In this document: positions 8,947-18,364 of the stretch, piece by piece
Numbering within the stretch: the first letter of the stretch is position 1
Layout of the letters: the number at the start of each line of letters is the position of its first letter
NCBI RefSeq assembly: GCF_029625295.1
Contig: NZ_CP121112.1
Location: 4,402,001-4,466,000 of the forward strand
From: Flavobacterium gyeonganense
Lineage (GTDB): Bacteria > Bacteroidota > Bacteroidia > Flavobacteriales > Flavobacteriaceae
Length of the DNA stretch: 64,000 nucleotides
Direction of reading: 5' to 3'
Notes under the pieces: model-generated
Database searches by the model: none
What the model saw: only the letters and a program-made list of their open reading frames with translations
What the model was told of the DNA's origin: nothing
Translations under genes and position numbers: made by a program

Positions 8947-11900
8947 TTAAAATGTAAACTGTGTTCCAAAAGTAATTGTACGCATTGGTGGCAAAGCAAG
9001 TCCTTGTGTTTCAGGATCAAGTCCTCTGTAACTGGTAAAAGTTACTAAGTTTTGCCCCTGAAGAGAAAGACGTATACTTTGTAAATACTTTTTAGTTCCT
9101 TCATTCAAAGGAACCTGATAAGTGGCGCTTACATTTTTAAGTTTTATATAGGATGCATCTATAATAGAAGCATTGGAGTCCATATAATTAAAGAAGCTGT
9201 TTTGAAAACCGGAACTTAAAACATTTCCTTGTGCTATATAATCATTGTATTCATTTACCTGAAAATTTGCAGTAGAGTATGGATAACCAGGCTGAGCTCC
9301 AGTAGAAGTCATTAAAGTAGTTCCCTCTTGTTTTACAAATTGGAATAAAAAGTCAAGTGTAAAGGCTTTATAGCTTATTGTGTTTGAGATTCCTCCATAG
9401 TATTTAGGGTAAGTAGGTCCGTAATATTTTCTGTCTCCTCTGCCTGTTTCTGCAAATCCACGTGATATTCTGCCGTCTCCGTTTACATCTTCAAATTGAG
9501 AAATTCCGTCAGCATTTACCCCCGTGAAATTATAGACATACCTACTGCTTAAAGGATTTCCAACTACGTATTGAGAGTAATAACTGGTGAATTCTATTCC
9601 ATCAAATCTTGCTAATTTATTGGAATTGGTAGAGATATTGAAAGAGGTAGACCAATTAAAATTTTTATTACGAATGTTTGTCGTAGCCAGCGTAAATTCC
9701 CATCCTTTGTTTTCTACTTCAGCAGGTAAATTGGCCGTATAAGTTGTAAAACCTGCCTGTGCACTAAGGGTGTAATTTACCAATTGATCTATAGAAGTGT
9801 TTTTATAATAAGCAGCTGTGAAAGATATTCGATCTTTAATGAAGCTTAAATCTAATGCCGCTTCAAATTTTCTGGTGGTTCCCCATTTTATATTTGGATT
9901 TGAAATTCTGGTTGCCGCCATAGATGTATTCCCGTCACCATAAGTACGAGTATCAAAAGTATCTGCATATCCATAATCCGGAATATCATCACTGCCTATT
10001 TCTCCATAACTGGAACGCAGTTTTCCAAAACTTAATAGGGTCTGATCTTTTAAGAAACTTTCTTCAGTAAAAATCCAGCCAGCCCCGATTGAACCAAAAT
10101 TACCAAATCGGTTATTAGCTCCAAATCTGGAAGAACCGTCTCTTCTAAAATTAGCATTCAGGATATATTTATTCTGGATGTTATAGTTTACCCTACTGAA
10201 GAGCGAAATATATTTGTATTCCGAACTTCCATTAGAAACTGATACTGTTTCTGCAGCAGCAATATTACCAATTAAGTTATCAGCACTATAGCCATTTGAA
10301 CTAACATAAGAAGGCATTTCAGATTTTCTGTTTTGCCACGATCCTCCAATAAGTACTGACAGATTGCCTTTCCATAAATTTGTTGTATAATTAAGCTGAG
10401 GCTCAACAGTAAAATTATTTGTATTATTAGTTGAAACGGTATAAGATCTTTGAAAGTTTACATTGCTGCCGTTTGCTTCAGCATAAACATGATTCACTGC
10501 AGATCCTGGCATAGTCTGACTAGTCTGCATTTGTGCTCTTCCATATCCTAAATCAGTTTTAAAAGAGAACCCTTTTGCAATATCATATTGAAGGTTTAAA
10601 CTAGTGATTAAGTTCATCCCCTTATCTCTTACTCTTTTGTCTAAAGCAGCTAGTGGATTAATATCGCTAAAATAATCCGGAGACCAGTAATAAGTTCCAT
10701 CGGCATTGTACACAGGACGATTTGGAGCAGTCCCTACTGCATATGTTGTAATGTCAAAAAAAGGAAGGTTATTATTATCTGTTGCAAAAATCACAGAAGC
10801 ACCTACTTTTAGTTTTTTATCCAGTGTACTATGATTAATATTTAGGTTGGTTGAGAATTTATCATAACTAAAATCTCCTGGTACCACAGTAGTTTCTTTA
10901 TGATAAGCACCGCTTACAAGAAAGTTGGTGGTATCGTTACCGCCTCTTAAGGAAGCAGAGAAATTATTAAAATTAGCCGTACCACCTATTAATTTTTTCT
11001 GCCAGTTATTATTTACATTAGGATCCCAGTCAGTAATAGCTATACCATTACTATCTACATCGGCAATATCTCCATTGTTATCTAATGCTGTTTGCAGCAT
11101 ATTTAAGTAAGCAGGAGTATCTAAAGTTTTAACCATGTGGGCGACCTCAGAAAATCCTGAATTTGTTGTAACCGTAAACTCTGTTTTTCCTGATTTTCCT
11201 TTTTTGGTGGTAATAAGTACAACTCCATTAGCTCCTCTTGAACCGTAAATTGCTGTCGCATCTGCATCTTTCAGGATTTCAATGCTTTCAATATCATTCG
11301 GATTAATTATATTCAGAGGACTTGTTGACTTTTGAGCCCCTCTGATTATGTTGTCTTCCTGAACTTGCTCCTTAATGTCGTTTCCAATGTATGGAACACC
11401 ATCAACAATATAAAGAGGGAGGTTTTTTCCTTCAATGAAATTTCTTCCTCGAATGCTGATGTTCATGTCAGATCCGGCATATCCAGATGTCTGTGTAACA
11501 AAAACCCCCGGAGTCCTTCCTTGAAGGGTTTGTAAAATATTGGTCACTGGTTGTTTTTCAATGTCTTCAGCAGTAATTTTTACTACAGATCCTGTAGTTG
11601 TTCTTTTGGTAGTTGTCCCATAACCAATTACTACAATTTCATCCAGTTTAGCTAAATCCGGCTGCATTTTGATGGTAACAGTAGTTTGGTTTTCGACTGT
11701 AACATCTTGTGTTTTATATCCTAAGTATGATATTCTGAGTACATGTTTTCCTGATGGTAATTCGATAGTAAATTGTCCATCAAAATCAGAAACACCATGT
11801 TTATTGCTGCCTACAAGCAAAACACTCACACCTGGTAATGGAAACCCGTTTTCATCTAAAACTTTCCCGCTTAGGTAATAATTGGCTTCGGCTTTGTCTT

Positions 11901-12330
11901 CCTTTTTTATTTCTGCTTTTGCGCTTTCTTTTTTATAAACAATAACATTTTGATCTACTTGTTTATAAACCAGATTACTGCCCTGAAATACAGTATTTAA
12001 AATCTCGCTAACTGACCTTCTTCCTTTAGGTGTACTAATTTTAGGGAAATTGTTAATAAGCTGTGGCTGATAAGCGAACAGTAATCCTGTTTTATTTTCA
12101 ATAGTTTTAAACAGGGTTTTAATATCCTGATTGTGAAGTTCAATATCAACAGATATCGTTTCTAAACTCTGACCACTCATTTCATTTGCAAATACCATAG
12201 GAGTACCGCACGTGAGTAAAAAAATGTGGAATAAACTGATGCGCATGATCATAATAGTTTTTTTTGAAAGCCCGAACAAAGAATTGTTCTTTTCACTTTC
12301 AAACATGGTTGTTTTACAGCGTAATTTCAT
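8947..12330 (-). CDS. SusC/RagA family TonB-dependent receptor with N-terminal STN signalling domain
   Basis: A 1127-residue outer-membrane transporter. After a signal segment (MRISLFHIFLLTCGTPMVFA within the first 50 residues) comes an STN domain (roughly 55-110, DIKTLFKTIENKTGLLFAYQPQ) that talks to a FecR anti-sigma factor. A carboxypeptidase-regulatory-like domain (about 150-225, GKVLDENGFPLPGVSVLL), a plug (DEIVVIGYGTTTKRTTTGSV, ILKDADATAIYGSRGANGVVLITTKKG) and the beta-barrel follow. It imports a bulky nutrient with SusD using TonB energy. Directly upstream are FecR and an ECF sigma factor, the expected partners of an STN-bearing SusC. A downstream alternative ATG at 12306 exists; the first was kept. 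Confidence 0.93.
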   Translation of the reverse strand: MKLRCKTTMFESEKNNSLFGLSKKTIMIMRISLFHIFLLTCGTPMVFANEMSGQSLETISVDIELHNQDIKTLFKTIENKTGLLFAYQPQLINNFPKISTPKGRRSVSEILNTVFQGSNLVYKQVDQNVIVYKKESAKAEIKKEDKAEANYYLSGKVLDENGFPLPGVSVLLVGSNKHGVSDFDGQFTIELPSGKHVLRISYLGYKTQDVTVENQTTVTIKMQPDLAKLDEIVVIGYGTTTKRTTTGSVVKITAEDIEKQPVTNILQTLQGRTPGVFVTQTSGYAGSDMNISIRGRNFIEGKNLPLYIVDGVPYIGNDIKEQVQEDNIIRGAQKSTSPLNIINPNDIESIEILKDADATAIYGSRGANGVVLITTKKGKSGKTEFTVTTNSGFSEVAHMVKTLDTPAYLNMLQTALDNNGDIADVDSNGIAITDWDPNVNNNWQKKLIGGTANFNNFSASLRGGNDTTNFLVSGAYHKETTVVPGDFSYDKFSTNLNINHSTLDKKLKVGASVIFATDNNNLPFFDITTYAVGTAPNRPVYNADGTYYWSPDYFSDINPLAALDKRVRDKGMNLITSLNLQYDIAKGFSFKTDLGYGRAQMQTSQTMPGSAVNHVYAEANGSNVNFQRSYTVSTNNTNNFTVEPQLNYTTNLWKGNLSVLIGGSWQNRKSEMPSYVSSNGYSADNLIGNIAAAETVSVSNGSSEYKYISLFSRVNYNIQNKYILNANFRRDGSSRFGANNRFGNFGSIGAGWIFTEESFLKDQTLLSFGKLRSSYGEIGSDDIPDYGYADTFDTRTYGDGNTSMAATRISNPNIKWGTTRKFEAALDLSFIKDRISFTAAYYKNTSIDQLVNYTLSAQAGFTTYTANLPAEVENKGWEFTLATTNIRNKNFNWSTSFNISTNSNKLARFDGIEFTSYYSQYVVGNPLSSRYVYNFTGVNADGISQFEDVNGDGRISRGFAETGRGDRKYYGPTYPKYYGGISNTISYKAFTLDFLFQFVKQEGTTLMTSTGAQPGYPYSTANFQVNEYNDYIAQGNVLSSGFQNSFFNYMDSNASIIDASYIKLKNVSATYQVPLNEGTKKYLQSIRLSLQGQNLVTFTSYRGLDPETQGLALPPMRTITFGTQFTF

Positions 12331-12380
12331 AAATTTGCTTGTTTTTAATGGTTACTGGTTTTAATTATTAAAAATTTTGG

Positions 12381-12406
12381 GCCATCTGGTGTAGGAGCTG
12401 GATGGC
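12381..12406 (-). terminator. Terminator-like hairpin between FecR and SusC genes
   Basis: GCCATC at 12381-12386 and GATGGC at 12401-12406 form a stem; the minus-strand continuation has a short T-run a few bases further on, while the plus strand shows eight T immediately after. It would separate regulator expression from transporter expression. Direction is uncertain. Confidence 0.45.
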
Positions 12407-12499
12407 TTTTTTTTATTCTTATAGCTTGGTTTTTAAGGTTAGTATTTATTTTTAAAGCTTTCTAAAGTAGGAGGTTTAGTCAGCCTTTTTCTTTTTTAA

Positions 12500-13543
12500 T
12501 TATTCGCAGCCTTTTCCATCCAGAATGATGGTTCCGGTTTTGTTGTAACGATATTCTGTTTCAATAACACTCGAAATTACTTTGAGGACATGATCCAGAT
12601 CTTCATCATTAAGGAAACTTGCGGTTATCCTGCAATTCCTGATTTTTTCATTCGATAATAAAATCTGTACTTTGTATTTCTGCGAAATTAAAGCAACAGC
12701 TTCTTCCATATTAATGTCGTCCAGAATCAGGTAGTTGCTTTTCCATTTGGTCACAACGGCTGCACTAGTTGTATTCTGCTCAAAATTCAGTGTGTTTTTG
12801 TTCACCTTAATCTGCTGATTTGGAGTAATCACGCCATATATTTTTTCTGCATCTCCAACCTGAACCTTACCTCTGGATACCGTAACTTCTATGTTTTTAG
12901 AAGAATCAAAAGCATTAATATTAAATGCAGTACCTAAAACTTTCGTCTGTACCTTACCGGTATGTACGATGAAAGGCTTCTTTTCGTTTCTTTTGATGTC
13001 AAAAAAAGCTTCCCCGGTGAGGGTTACTTCACGCGTTTTGTTACCAAAAGAATTCTGTTCATATTTTAAGGTACTATTGTCGTTCAGTATAACCGTACTT
13101 CCATCCGGCAGACGAACCAATTGTTTTCCGCTAAAGTCTACCGAAGTATTTTCTGCAATTACAGGCAGTTCAGTAATTGGAATAGCATTTTCTGTTTTTG
13201 GTTTAAAAAATAAGCTGTTGCCAATCGCGATTAAAGCAATGATACTCGCTGCAGCGAAGAGCAGGCGCACGACCACCTTTTTATTTCTTCTTTTCGGCTC
13301 TAATAAAACCACTTTTTGGCTATTCTCTGAATCTGACAAAATCCTGTTGAGTATATAATCGCTCTTTTCCTTGTCTAATAATTCTGAAGAAGGATTTTCC
13401 CTAAGCATCAAATCAATTTTTTCTTTTAAGAAGTCGTCATGAGAATTCTGCCGGATCATTTCCATCAATTTCTGCTCATCAGAAACCGACAATTCATTTT
13501 TCAGATAGCTTTCAAATAATTCTTCGAATTTTTTTTGCTGCAT
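12500..13543 (-). CDS. FecR family anti-sigma factor
   Basis: A 347-residue membrane regulator. The N-terminal cytoplasmic part (about 1-85) binds the sigma factor; one membrane segment (VVVRLLFAAASIIALIAIGNSLFF, about 90-113) follows; then the periplasmic FecR domain (VRLPDGSTVILNDNSTLKYE, REVTLTGEAFFDI, PFIVHTGKVQTKVLGTAFNI) and a C-terminal DUF4974 domain (LDDINMEEAVALISQKYKV), which contacts the STN domain of the receptor. It lies between its sigma factor (198-base gap) and the STN-bearing SusC, the standard trans-envelope signalling order. It should hold the sigma factor inactive until the receptor is loaded. Confidence 0.93.
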   Translation of the reverse strand: MQQKKFEELFESYLKNELSVSDEQKLMEMIRQNSHDDFLKEKIDLMLRENPSSELLDKEKSDYILNRILSDSENSQKVVLLEPKRRNKKVVVRLLFAAASIIALIAIGNSLFFKPKTENAIPITELPVIAENTSVDFSGKQLVRLPDGSTVILNDNSTLKYEQNSFGNKTREVTLTGEAFFDIKRNEKKPFIVHTGKVQTKVLGTAFNINAFDSSKNIEVTVSRGKVQVGDAEKIYGVITPNQQIKVNKNTLNFEQNTTSAAVVTKWKSNYLILDDINMEEAVALISQKYKVQILLSNEKIRNCRITASFLNDEDLDHVLKVISSVIETEYRYNKTGTIILDGKGCE

Positions 13544-13740
13544 GTCCTGTAAATTAAGTTAGTGCTTATTTAAAATTTGAGGTTATTTTTTTAGTATACT
13601 AAAAGTAGGGGGCAATACCTGTTTTTAGCATGTTTTTATTATAAAGACAGTTAAAAAAAGGGGAGGGAGTAGTTAAAAGTAAAAAAAAAGTAAAAAAATG
13701 GTAAAAAAATAGCAAAGGATGCCTTTTTGAAAGAAATTTT

Positions 13741-14331
13741 TTAAAGCCAGCTCTTTAAAAACAGAAGGAGAGACATGAACATATTCATGTACGGACTGAT
13801 CTTATGGCGTATGAATTTTAGAGCCTGAGCCATGTGTTTTTTTACAGTTTCTGTAGAAATGCCTAAGTCTTCACCAATTTTCTGATGGCTCAAACCTTCC
13901 CATTTTGCCATTTTATAGATTTTTTGCTGCTGAGGGGGCAGCTGTTGTACTATTTTATTCAGGATTATATTGTACTGATCGTCTTTTATACCGTGATCTG
14001 TATCGCTTAATGTATCATTCGAAGTGATTTCTGTCATTAGGGTACTTTCACGGGCAATTTTTTTGATTGTATTGAATATATGATTTCGTGAAATGATGAA
14101 AAGATAATTTTCAAAACTATCAATTTCTCCTAAATTCTGATGACTGAGCCATATTTTCAAAAAGACGTCCTGAACAGCTTCTTCAGACTGAATAACAGAT
14201 TTGGTTATTCTTAATGCCGTTGCATAGACAATATGTTTATATTGATTGTATAACGCTGTAAACGCCAATTCACTTCCCTGAGATAGCTCAAGAAGAAGTT
14301 TCTTTTGATCTGAACTGGAATTTGATGGCAT
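13741..14331 (-). CDS. ECF-type RNA polymerase sigma factor
   Basis: A 196-residue sigma-70 family protein of the extracytoplasmic-function class. Region 2 is near residues 25-95 (ALYNQYKHIVYATALRITKS, AVQDVFLKIWLSHQNLGEIDSFENYLFIISRNHIFNTIKK). Region 4 is near 120-175 (LPPQQQKIYKMAKWEGLSHQKIGEDLGISTETVKKHMAQALKFIRHK) and carries the helix-turn-helix. It heads the sigma/FecR/SusC/SusD unit and should direct transcription of that transporter when released by FecR. The short hydrophobic tail (MFMSLLLFLKSWL) is seen in some Bacteroidota members of the class. Confidence 0.93.
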   Translation of the reverse strand: MPSNSSSDQKKLLLELSQGSELAFTALYNQYKHIVYATALRITKSVIQSEEAVQDVFLKIWLSHQNLGEIDSFENYLFIISRNHIFNTIKKIARESTLMTEITSNDTLSDTDHGIKDDQYNIILNKIVQQLPPQQQKIYKMAKWEGLSHQKIGEDLGISTETVKKHMAQALKFIRHKISPYMNMFMSLLLFLKSWL

Positions 14332-14799
14332 GGTATTTAATTGTTTCGAATTGGCAATATTATTTATTTTTTTTGAAAGCTATACAGTTTATCCGAAATT
14401 ATGGTGTAAAAATATCACTTTGACAATCTAGCCTCTCAATATTGAAATATCAAAAAAATAATTCCCTTAGTTTTGCGGAAGGCTTAATATAAGTAAAAAA
14501 ACAGTATTACGATATTGTAGGTTAAAACTTCTATTTTTTAAGGATATTGTATTTTGGAATAAAAAATAAAAGCTTTTTTAACAAAAACTCATAAGATTAT
14601 AACGCTCTAATCAAAAAAACATGTAAGTGTTCCATATTAATATGATACGATTTTTAAAAAATAGATTTCAAATGCAACTAAAACTTAAGGTTAAATTTAT
14701 ATTGTATGATTATTTTTGAAGTAAAATTTAAAGACAGTTTTTGACTACAATATTGATTGATTCCTTAGATTTGTATGAAGCATTATAAAAAGTTGTATC
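14332..14799. other. Divergent intergenic region, 468 bases
   Basis: Very AT-rich spacer between the minus-strand sigma factor gene and the plus-strand hydrolase gene. It contains a plausible plus-strand promoter at its right end (listed separately). No open frame, RNA gene or repeat was recognised in the rest. Confidence 0.7.
14740..14773 (+). promoter_or_regulatory. Bacteroidota-type promoter for the alpha/beta hydrolase gene
   Basis: TTTG at 14740-14743 and TAGATTTG at 14766-14773 match the Bacteroidota primary sigma boxes (TTTG and TAnnTTTG) with a 22-base spacer. Transcription would begin about 20 bases before the ATG at 14800. Confidence 0.55.
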
Positions 14800-15777
14800 A
14801 TGCCAATAATTGAACAATCAGAATATAATTTACCTCCTGTTGTCCATCGCAACCGACACATTTCTACTATTTATGCCGCTTTGTTCAAAAAGTTTGAAGT
14901 TCCAGCATATACAAGGGTAAAACATGAACTGAATGACGGAGATTTTATCAATATCGATTTTGTTATCAATAACGCTAAAAAAGCAGTTATTCTATGTCAT
15001 GGTTTAGAAGGTGATTCACGCAGGACTTATAATAACAGCTGTTCGGCTTACTTTCAGCAAAAAGGATTTTCAGTTTTCGCATGGAATAACCGTACTTGTG
15101 GAGGAGAAATGAACCGTCTTCCCAGACTTTATCATCATGGTGCAGTTGATGACCTTGATGAGGTGGTTCAGTTTGTTTTAAAAAAAGGATTCAAAGAAGT
15201 TTATCTAATTGGCTATTCGATGGGAGGAGTTCAGCTTTTGAACTATTTGGGCTGGACAAAAATTGATGAGCGCATAAAAGCAGCTGTTTCGATTTCGGTA
15301 CCCACTCATATTGCAACAAGTGCTGCTGTTCTTAAACAAGGTTTTAACAGGGTTTATCTAAAGAATTTTACAATAGATATTAAAAGAAAGCTTAAATATA
15401 AAGCAGCCCAGTTTCCTGATTTTATAAACACCGATCAGATTGATAAAATTTCTTCTTTTGATGAAGTTGACCAGTATTTTACAGCGCCACTACACGGATT
15501 TGCAAGCCGGGATGAGTATTATGAGCGCGTTTCACCTGAATTTTCCCTAAAAGACATTACCACTCCCGTTTTAATAATTAATTCGCTTGATGATCCTTTT
15601 TTAGGTGAAAGATGTTATCCAAGGGCTATAGCGAAAAACAGTAAATATGTTTATCTGGAAACCCCAAAATATGGTGGTCACTGCGCTTTTCCTATGCGAA
15701 ATTCAACCTATTCTTATGCAGAGAAAAGAGCATATGAGTTTTTTGAATCTTTAAGCCTTCAAATTTTTCAAGCCTGA
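14800..15777 (+). CDS. Alpha/beta-fold hydrolase, YheT/EMB8-like
   Basis: A 325-residue cytoplasmic hydrolase without signal peptide. The catalytic triad can be read: Ser140 in GYSMGG (nucleophile elbow), Asp264 or Asp265 in NSLDDPF, and His294 in YGGHCAF. The oxyanion segment CHGLEGDSRRTY and the WNNRTCGGEMNRLPRLYHHG stretch match the YheT family of bacterial and plant hydrolases. Esterase activity on an unknown substrate is the usual annotation. It stands alone on + between two minus-strand clusters and shares a convergent terminator with the GH16 gene. Confidence 0.88.
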   Translation: MPIIEQSEYNLPPVVHRNRHISTIYAALFKKFEVPAYTRVKHELNDGDFINIDFVINNAKKAVILCHGLEGDSRRTYNNSCSAYFQQKGFSVFAWNNRTCGGEMNRLPRLYHHGAVDDLDEVVQFVLKKGFKEVYLIGYSMGGVQLLNYLGWTKIDERIKAAVSISVPTHIATSAAVLKQGFNRVYLKNFTIDIKRKLKYKAAQFPDFINTDQIDKISSFDEVDQYFTAPLHGFASRDEYYERVSPEFSLKDITTPVLIINSLDDPFLGERCYPRAIAKNSKYVYLETPKYGGHCAFPMRNSTYSYAEKRAYEFFESLSLQIFQA

Positions 15778-15832
15778 TATTAAAAGTTTGGGTTTGAACG
15801 AAAGCTTTCAATTAGCTTAATATAAAAGCAAA

Positions 15833-15856
15833 ATGGCCGAAATTGCTTTCGGCCAT
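15833..15856. terminator. Perfect hairpin between convergent hydrolase and GH16 genes
   Basis: ATGGCCGAAA at 15833-15842 and TTTCGGCCAT at 15847-15856 form an uninterrupted ten-pair stem with loop TTGC. On the minus strand it is followed by TTTGCTTTT, so it ends the PUL 1 transcript; it probably serves the + gene too. Confidence 0.8.
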
Positions 15857-15892
15857 AGTAAAGAATTATCTGTTCTTAATAGAATAACATTT

Positions 15893-16813
15893 TTAGATTG
15901 GTCTTTTGTAAACGGTTACATCGTCTACCCACATCATTACAGTCGAAAATAAGTTAATTTTATTCGGATCTATAAAGCTAGAATCTTTTGAACCTACATT
16001 CATGTTAAAAACAATTGAATGCGGCCCAAAATTATTCAAATTGAGTTTAGCTGTACCACTGTTGGTATATGTGGCAACTGTAATGTTGTCAACCTTTATA
16101 GTTACTGTTACAACATTGTCTTTCATTTTCCAAAAGGATTCATATAAGTGCCATCCATTGTTTGCATTAATGTTAAAACTACCGGGATAATTTCTTTCAG
16201 CTGAATTTCCTAATAAGTTTGTTCCGACAGCTGTTCCATAAAAAAGATTTGAAGCAAAACGACTGGTATTTGGTGCAAAAGAATAGCCTTCCATAATATC
16301 GATTTCACCTTTGGTTGGCCATCCGTTCCCTTGTACAGTCCAGAAAGCAGGCCAGGCACCATAAGTCTCTGTAAAAGATTTATAAGTTCCGCCATCCATT
16401 GCCACCAATTTAATATTCGCAGAAAGCATATACTCTGTATTATTTTCAGGTTTATACTGATAATTAGAACTAATAAAGCCAGATCGATACTTGCTGGTAC
16501 TCAATTTAGTAGTCTTGATTTCTAAACACTGCTTTCCGTCTCTCCATTGAGTTGTAGGTACCGAACTATTATAATCACAATAAGGCGAATTATAATCAGT
16601 ACGTTGTTCTTTCGTCCATTGTGACAGATTTGAGCCTACATTAAAAGTATCTTCAAATTGTTTTACCCACGGTGCAGAAGCAACTTTACCTGTGCTTTTA
16701 TTTGCATTTACATTTGTTAACTGGCTTTCTGATAAAGGAGCGGTATTATCTGAACAGGATGCAAATCCTATTAGGTATGTCATTGCCAAGGATAATAAAC
16801 TTAACTTTTTCAT
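15893..16813 (-). CDS. GH16 family glycoside hydrolase, lipoprotein
   Basis: A 306-residue beta-jelly-roll endo-hydrolase with lipoprotein signal MKKLSLLSLAMTYLIGFASC (lipobox FASC). The family's catalytic signature ExDxxE is E170-I-D172-I-M-E175 (GEIDIMEG), giving nucleophile and acid/base. Upstream aromatic segments (YGAWPAFWTVQGNGWPTKG) line the glycan cleft, and the domain ends in the typical MWVDDVTVYK strand. GH16 enzymes cut beta-1,3 or mixed beta-1,3/1,4 glucans, beta-galactans or xyloglucan, retaining configuration; the substrate cannot be read from sequence alone. As a lipoprotein at the end of PUL 1, 47 bases after GH10, it probably acts at the cell surface. Confidence 0.9.
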   Translation of the reverse strand: MKKLSLLSLAMTYLIGFASCSDNTAPLSESQLTNVNANKSTGKVASAPWVKQFEDTFNVGSNLSQWTKEQRTDYNSPYCDYNSSVPTTQWRDGKQCLEIKTTKLSTSKYRSGFISSNYQYKPENNTEYMLSANIKLVAMDGGTYKSFTETYGAWPAFWTVQGNGWPTKGEIDIMEGYSFAPNTSRFASNLFYGTAVGTNLLGNSAERNYPGSFNINANNGWHLYESFWKMKDNVVTVTIKVDNITVATYTNSGTAKLNLNNFGPHSIVFNMNVGSKDSSFIDPNKINLFSTVMMWVDDVTVYKRPI

Positions 16814-16860
16814 GATTTCTTTTTTGGTTAATTTATAGTAAAGTGTATGCTTTTTAAAAC

Positions 16861-18251
16861 TTAATCTAAACCTTCCAGGAATCCCGTATGAGCACTTTTA
16901 ATAGTAAAGTTTGCATCATATAATAAAGGCCAGTCGTTACCAACGTGGTTCAGTTCTGTACTGTAAGGAATCCAGGATTCATTATCTTTCATACCCCAAA
17001 TTGTTAAAGCATATTTATTGGCTGCAGGAAGTGCATTGTAAATTTGAACCATTTCTTTATATTTTGCTTTTTGTGCCAGTCTTCTTTCGTTGGTAAAAGT
17101 CGAAATATCATTAAATTGGTTTACCTGAATATCTAATTCAGATACATGGATTCTTAAACCTTTAGCTACAGCTTTATTAAGATCAGTTTCTATTTGAGCC
17201 TTTGTTGGGCTTAGATAAGTGTTATGCATTTGATACCCCAGACCATTTATAAGATTACTCGCTTTTAAATCATCTACAATGCTGAAAACCCTATTTTGTT
17301 TTGGAATATTAGTAGATGTGGCATAATCATTATAAAACAATAATAAATTTGTATCACCCGCTGCATTTGCTGCATTTCTGGCCCACTGAAAACAATCTTT
17401 AATGTAGTTAGGTCCCATTCGCTGAAGAAAAATAGTATTTCTCATAGTGCCGCCATTATCATCGGCTGCTTCATTTACAACGTCCCAGGATTTTACTTTA
17501 CCAGCATAATGAGTAACAACATCTGTAATGTATTTTTTTACTTCTAATGCAAATTCTGCATCAGTACCTGCATAATTTTTTAACCATTCCGGTACCGAAT
17601 TATGCCACACTAAAGCATGACCATGGACATTGATGTTATTAGCGTTTCCGTAAGCTACGATTTTATCTGCTACAGTCCAGTTGTAAACACCGCTTGCGGT
17701 AGAAATCTGATCCATTTTCATTTCATATTCGGCAGAAATACTGCTGAATTCATTTTTTAAAATGATATCATACTGACTTCCATTAGTCAGTTGAAATGCT
17801 TTTACAGCCATACCAACAAAAAACGGATTGGCTAATTTATTTGCTTTTACCTTTAAAAAAGTTGGGTCTTCAGGAATACCGCTAGAACCAGTAGTTACAA
17901 CGCTAATGACATTCGAATAATCTGAAATTTGTGTTTCATTTTTGGCTCTTACACGGTAATAATATTGTGTTCCTCCAGTTAAACCTGACACAACGTCGTT
18001 CAAATCTGTAACTTCTTTTGAATTGTAATTTGGCAGAAAAGAGGCGAAATTTTCGCTGGTTGAAACATCTAAAAGATAGCTTTTTGAGTGGGAAACGTAA
18101 TACCATTTTGCTTTAAAACCATTGTCGTTTACATCTTTTGGTGCAATAGCAATTGGTGTTTCTAAAACATCAGGGCTCTCACTGTCGTCTTTGGAGCATG
18201 CATTTAAAAAAAGACGACGCTGATCAGCATTAATAAAAATTTACTTTTCAT
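16861..18251 (-). pseudogene. GH10 endo-beta-1,4-xylanase with Fn3 domain, lipoprotein; frame broken in the signal peptide
   Basis: GH10 catalytic domain with acid/base Glu in WDVVNEA, nucleophile Glu in HVSELDIQ, and GHALVWH and LTIWGMKDNESW motifs. Before it is a fibronectin type III domain (about 90 residues, ending GTQYYYRVRAKNETQISDYSNVISV). The frame containing these extends upstream, without an ATG, to lipobox FLNACSKDD. The start codon at 18251 begins a lipoprotein signal (MKSKFLLMLISVVFF) in a different frame and stops after 15 codons. One extra base in the A7 run at 18206-18212 (plus strand) joins them to give VVFFLNAC, a perfect lipobox. So the gene is either disrupted, phase-variable or mis-sequenced. 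A TTG at 18003 could start a protein of 380 residues, but it would lack an export signal and cut the Fn3 domain. It lies downstream of the IPT/TIG gene past a terminator. Confidence 0.85.
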
Positions 18252-18320
18252 ACTGTTTTTTATTATGAAGCATTCTTTTAGAGAGAATGTCCTTATTTAT
18301 AGTTATTTATTCGGTTTGAT

Positions 18321-18345
18321 AAAAAAGGCTGTTTTGACCACAGCC
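18321..18345 (-). terminator. Internal terminator between the IPT/TIG lipoprotein and GH10 genes
   Basis: Minus strand: GGCTGT and ACAGCC pair around a seven-base loop, followed by six T. It sits 20 bases after the IPT/TIG stop and before the GH10 start, so it should lower expression of GH10 and GH16 relative to SusCDE. Confidence 0.8.
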
Positions 18346-18364
18346 TCTTTTAATTTAAGAGTTA

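Noticed and set aside
12891..13358. 155-codon open frame antisense to FecR
   Set aside because: It mirrors the FecR coding frame and has no signal, domain or start context of its own.
16861..18003. GH10 starting at TTG 18003
   Set aside because: The Fn3 domain and a lipobox continue upstream in the same frame, so the TTG is internal.
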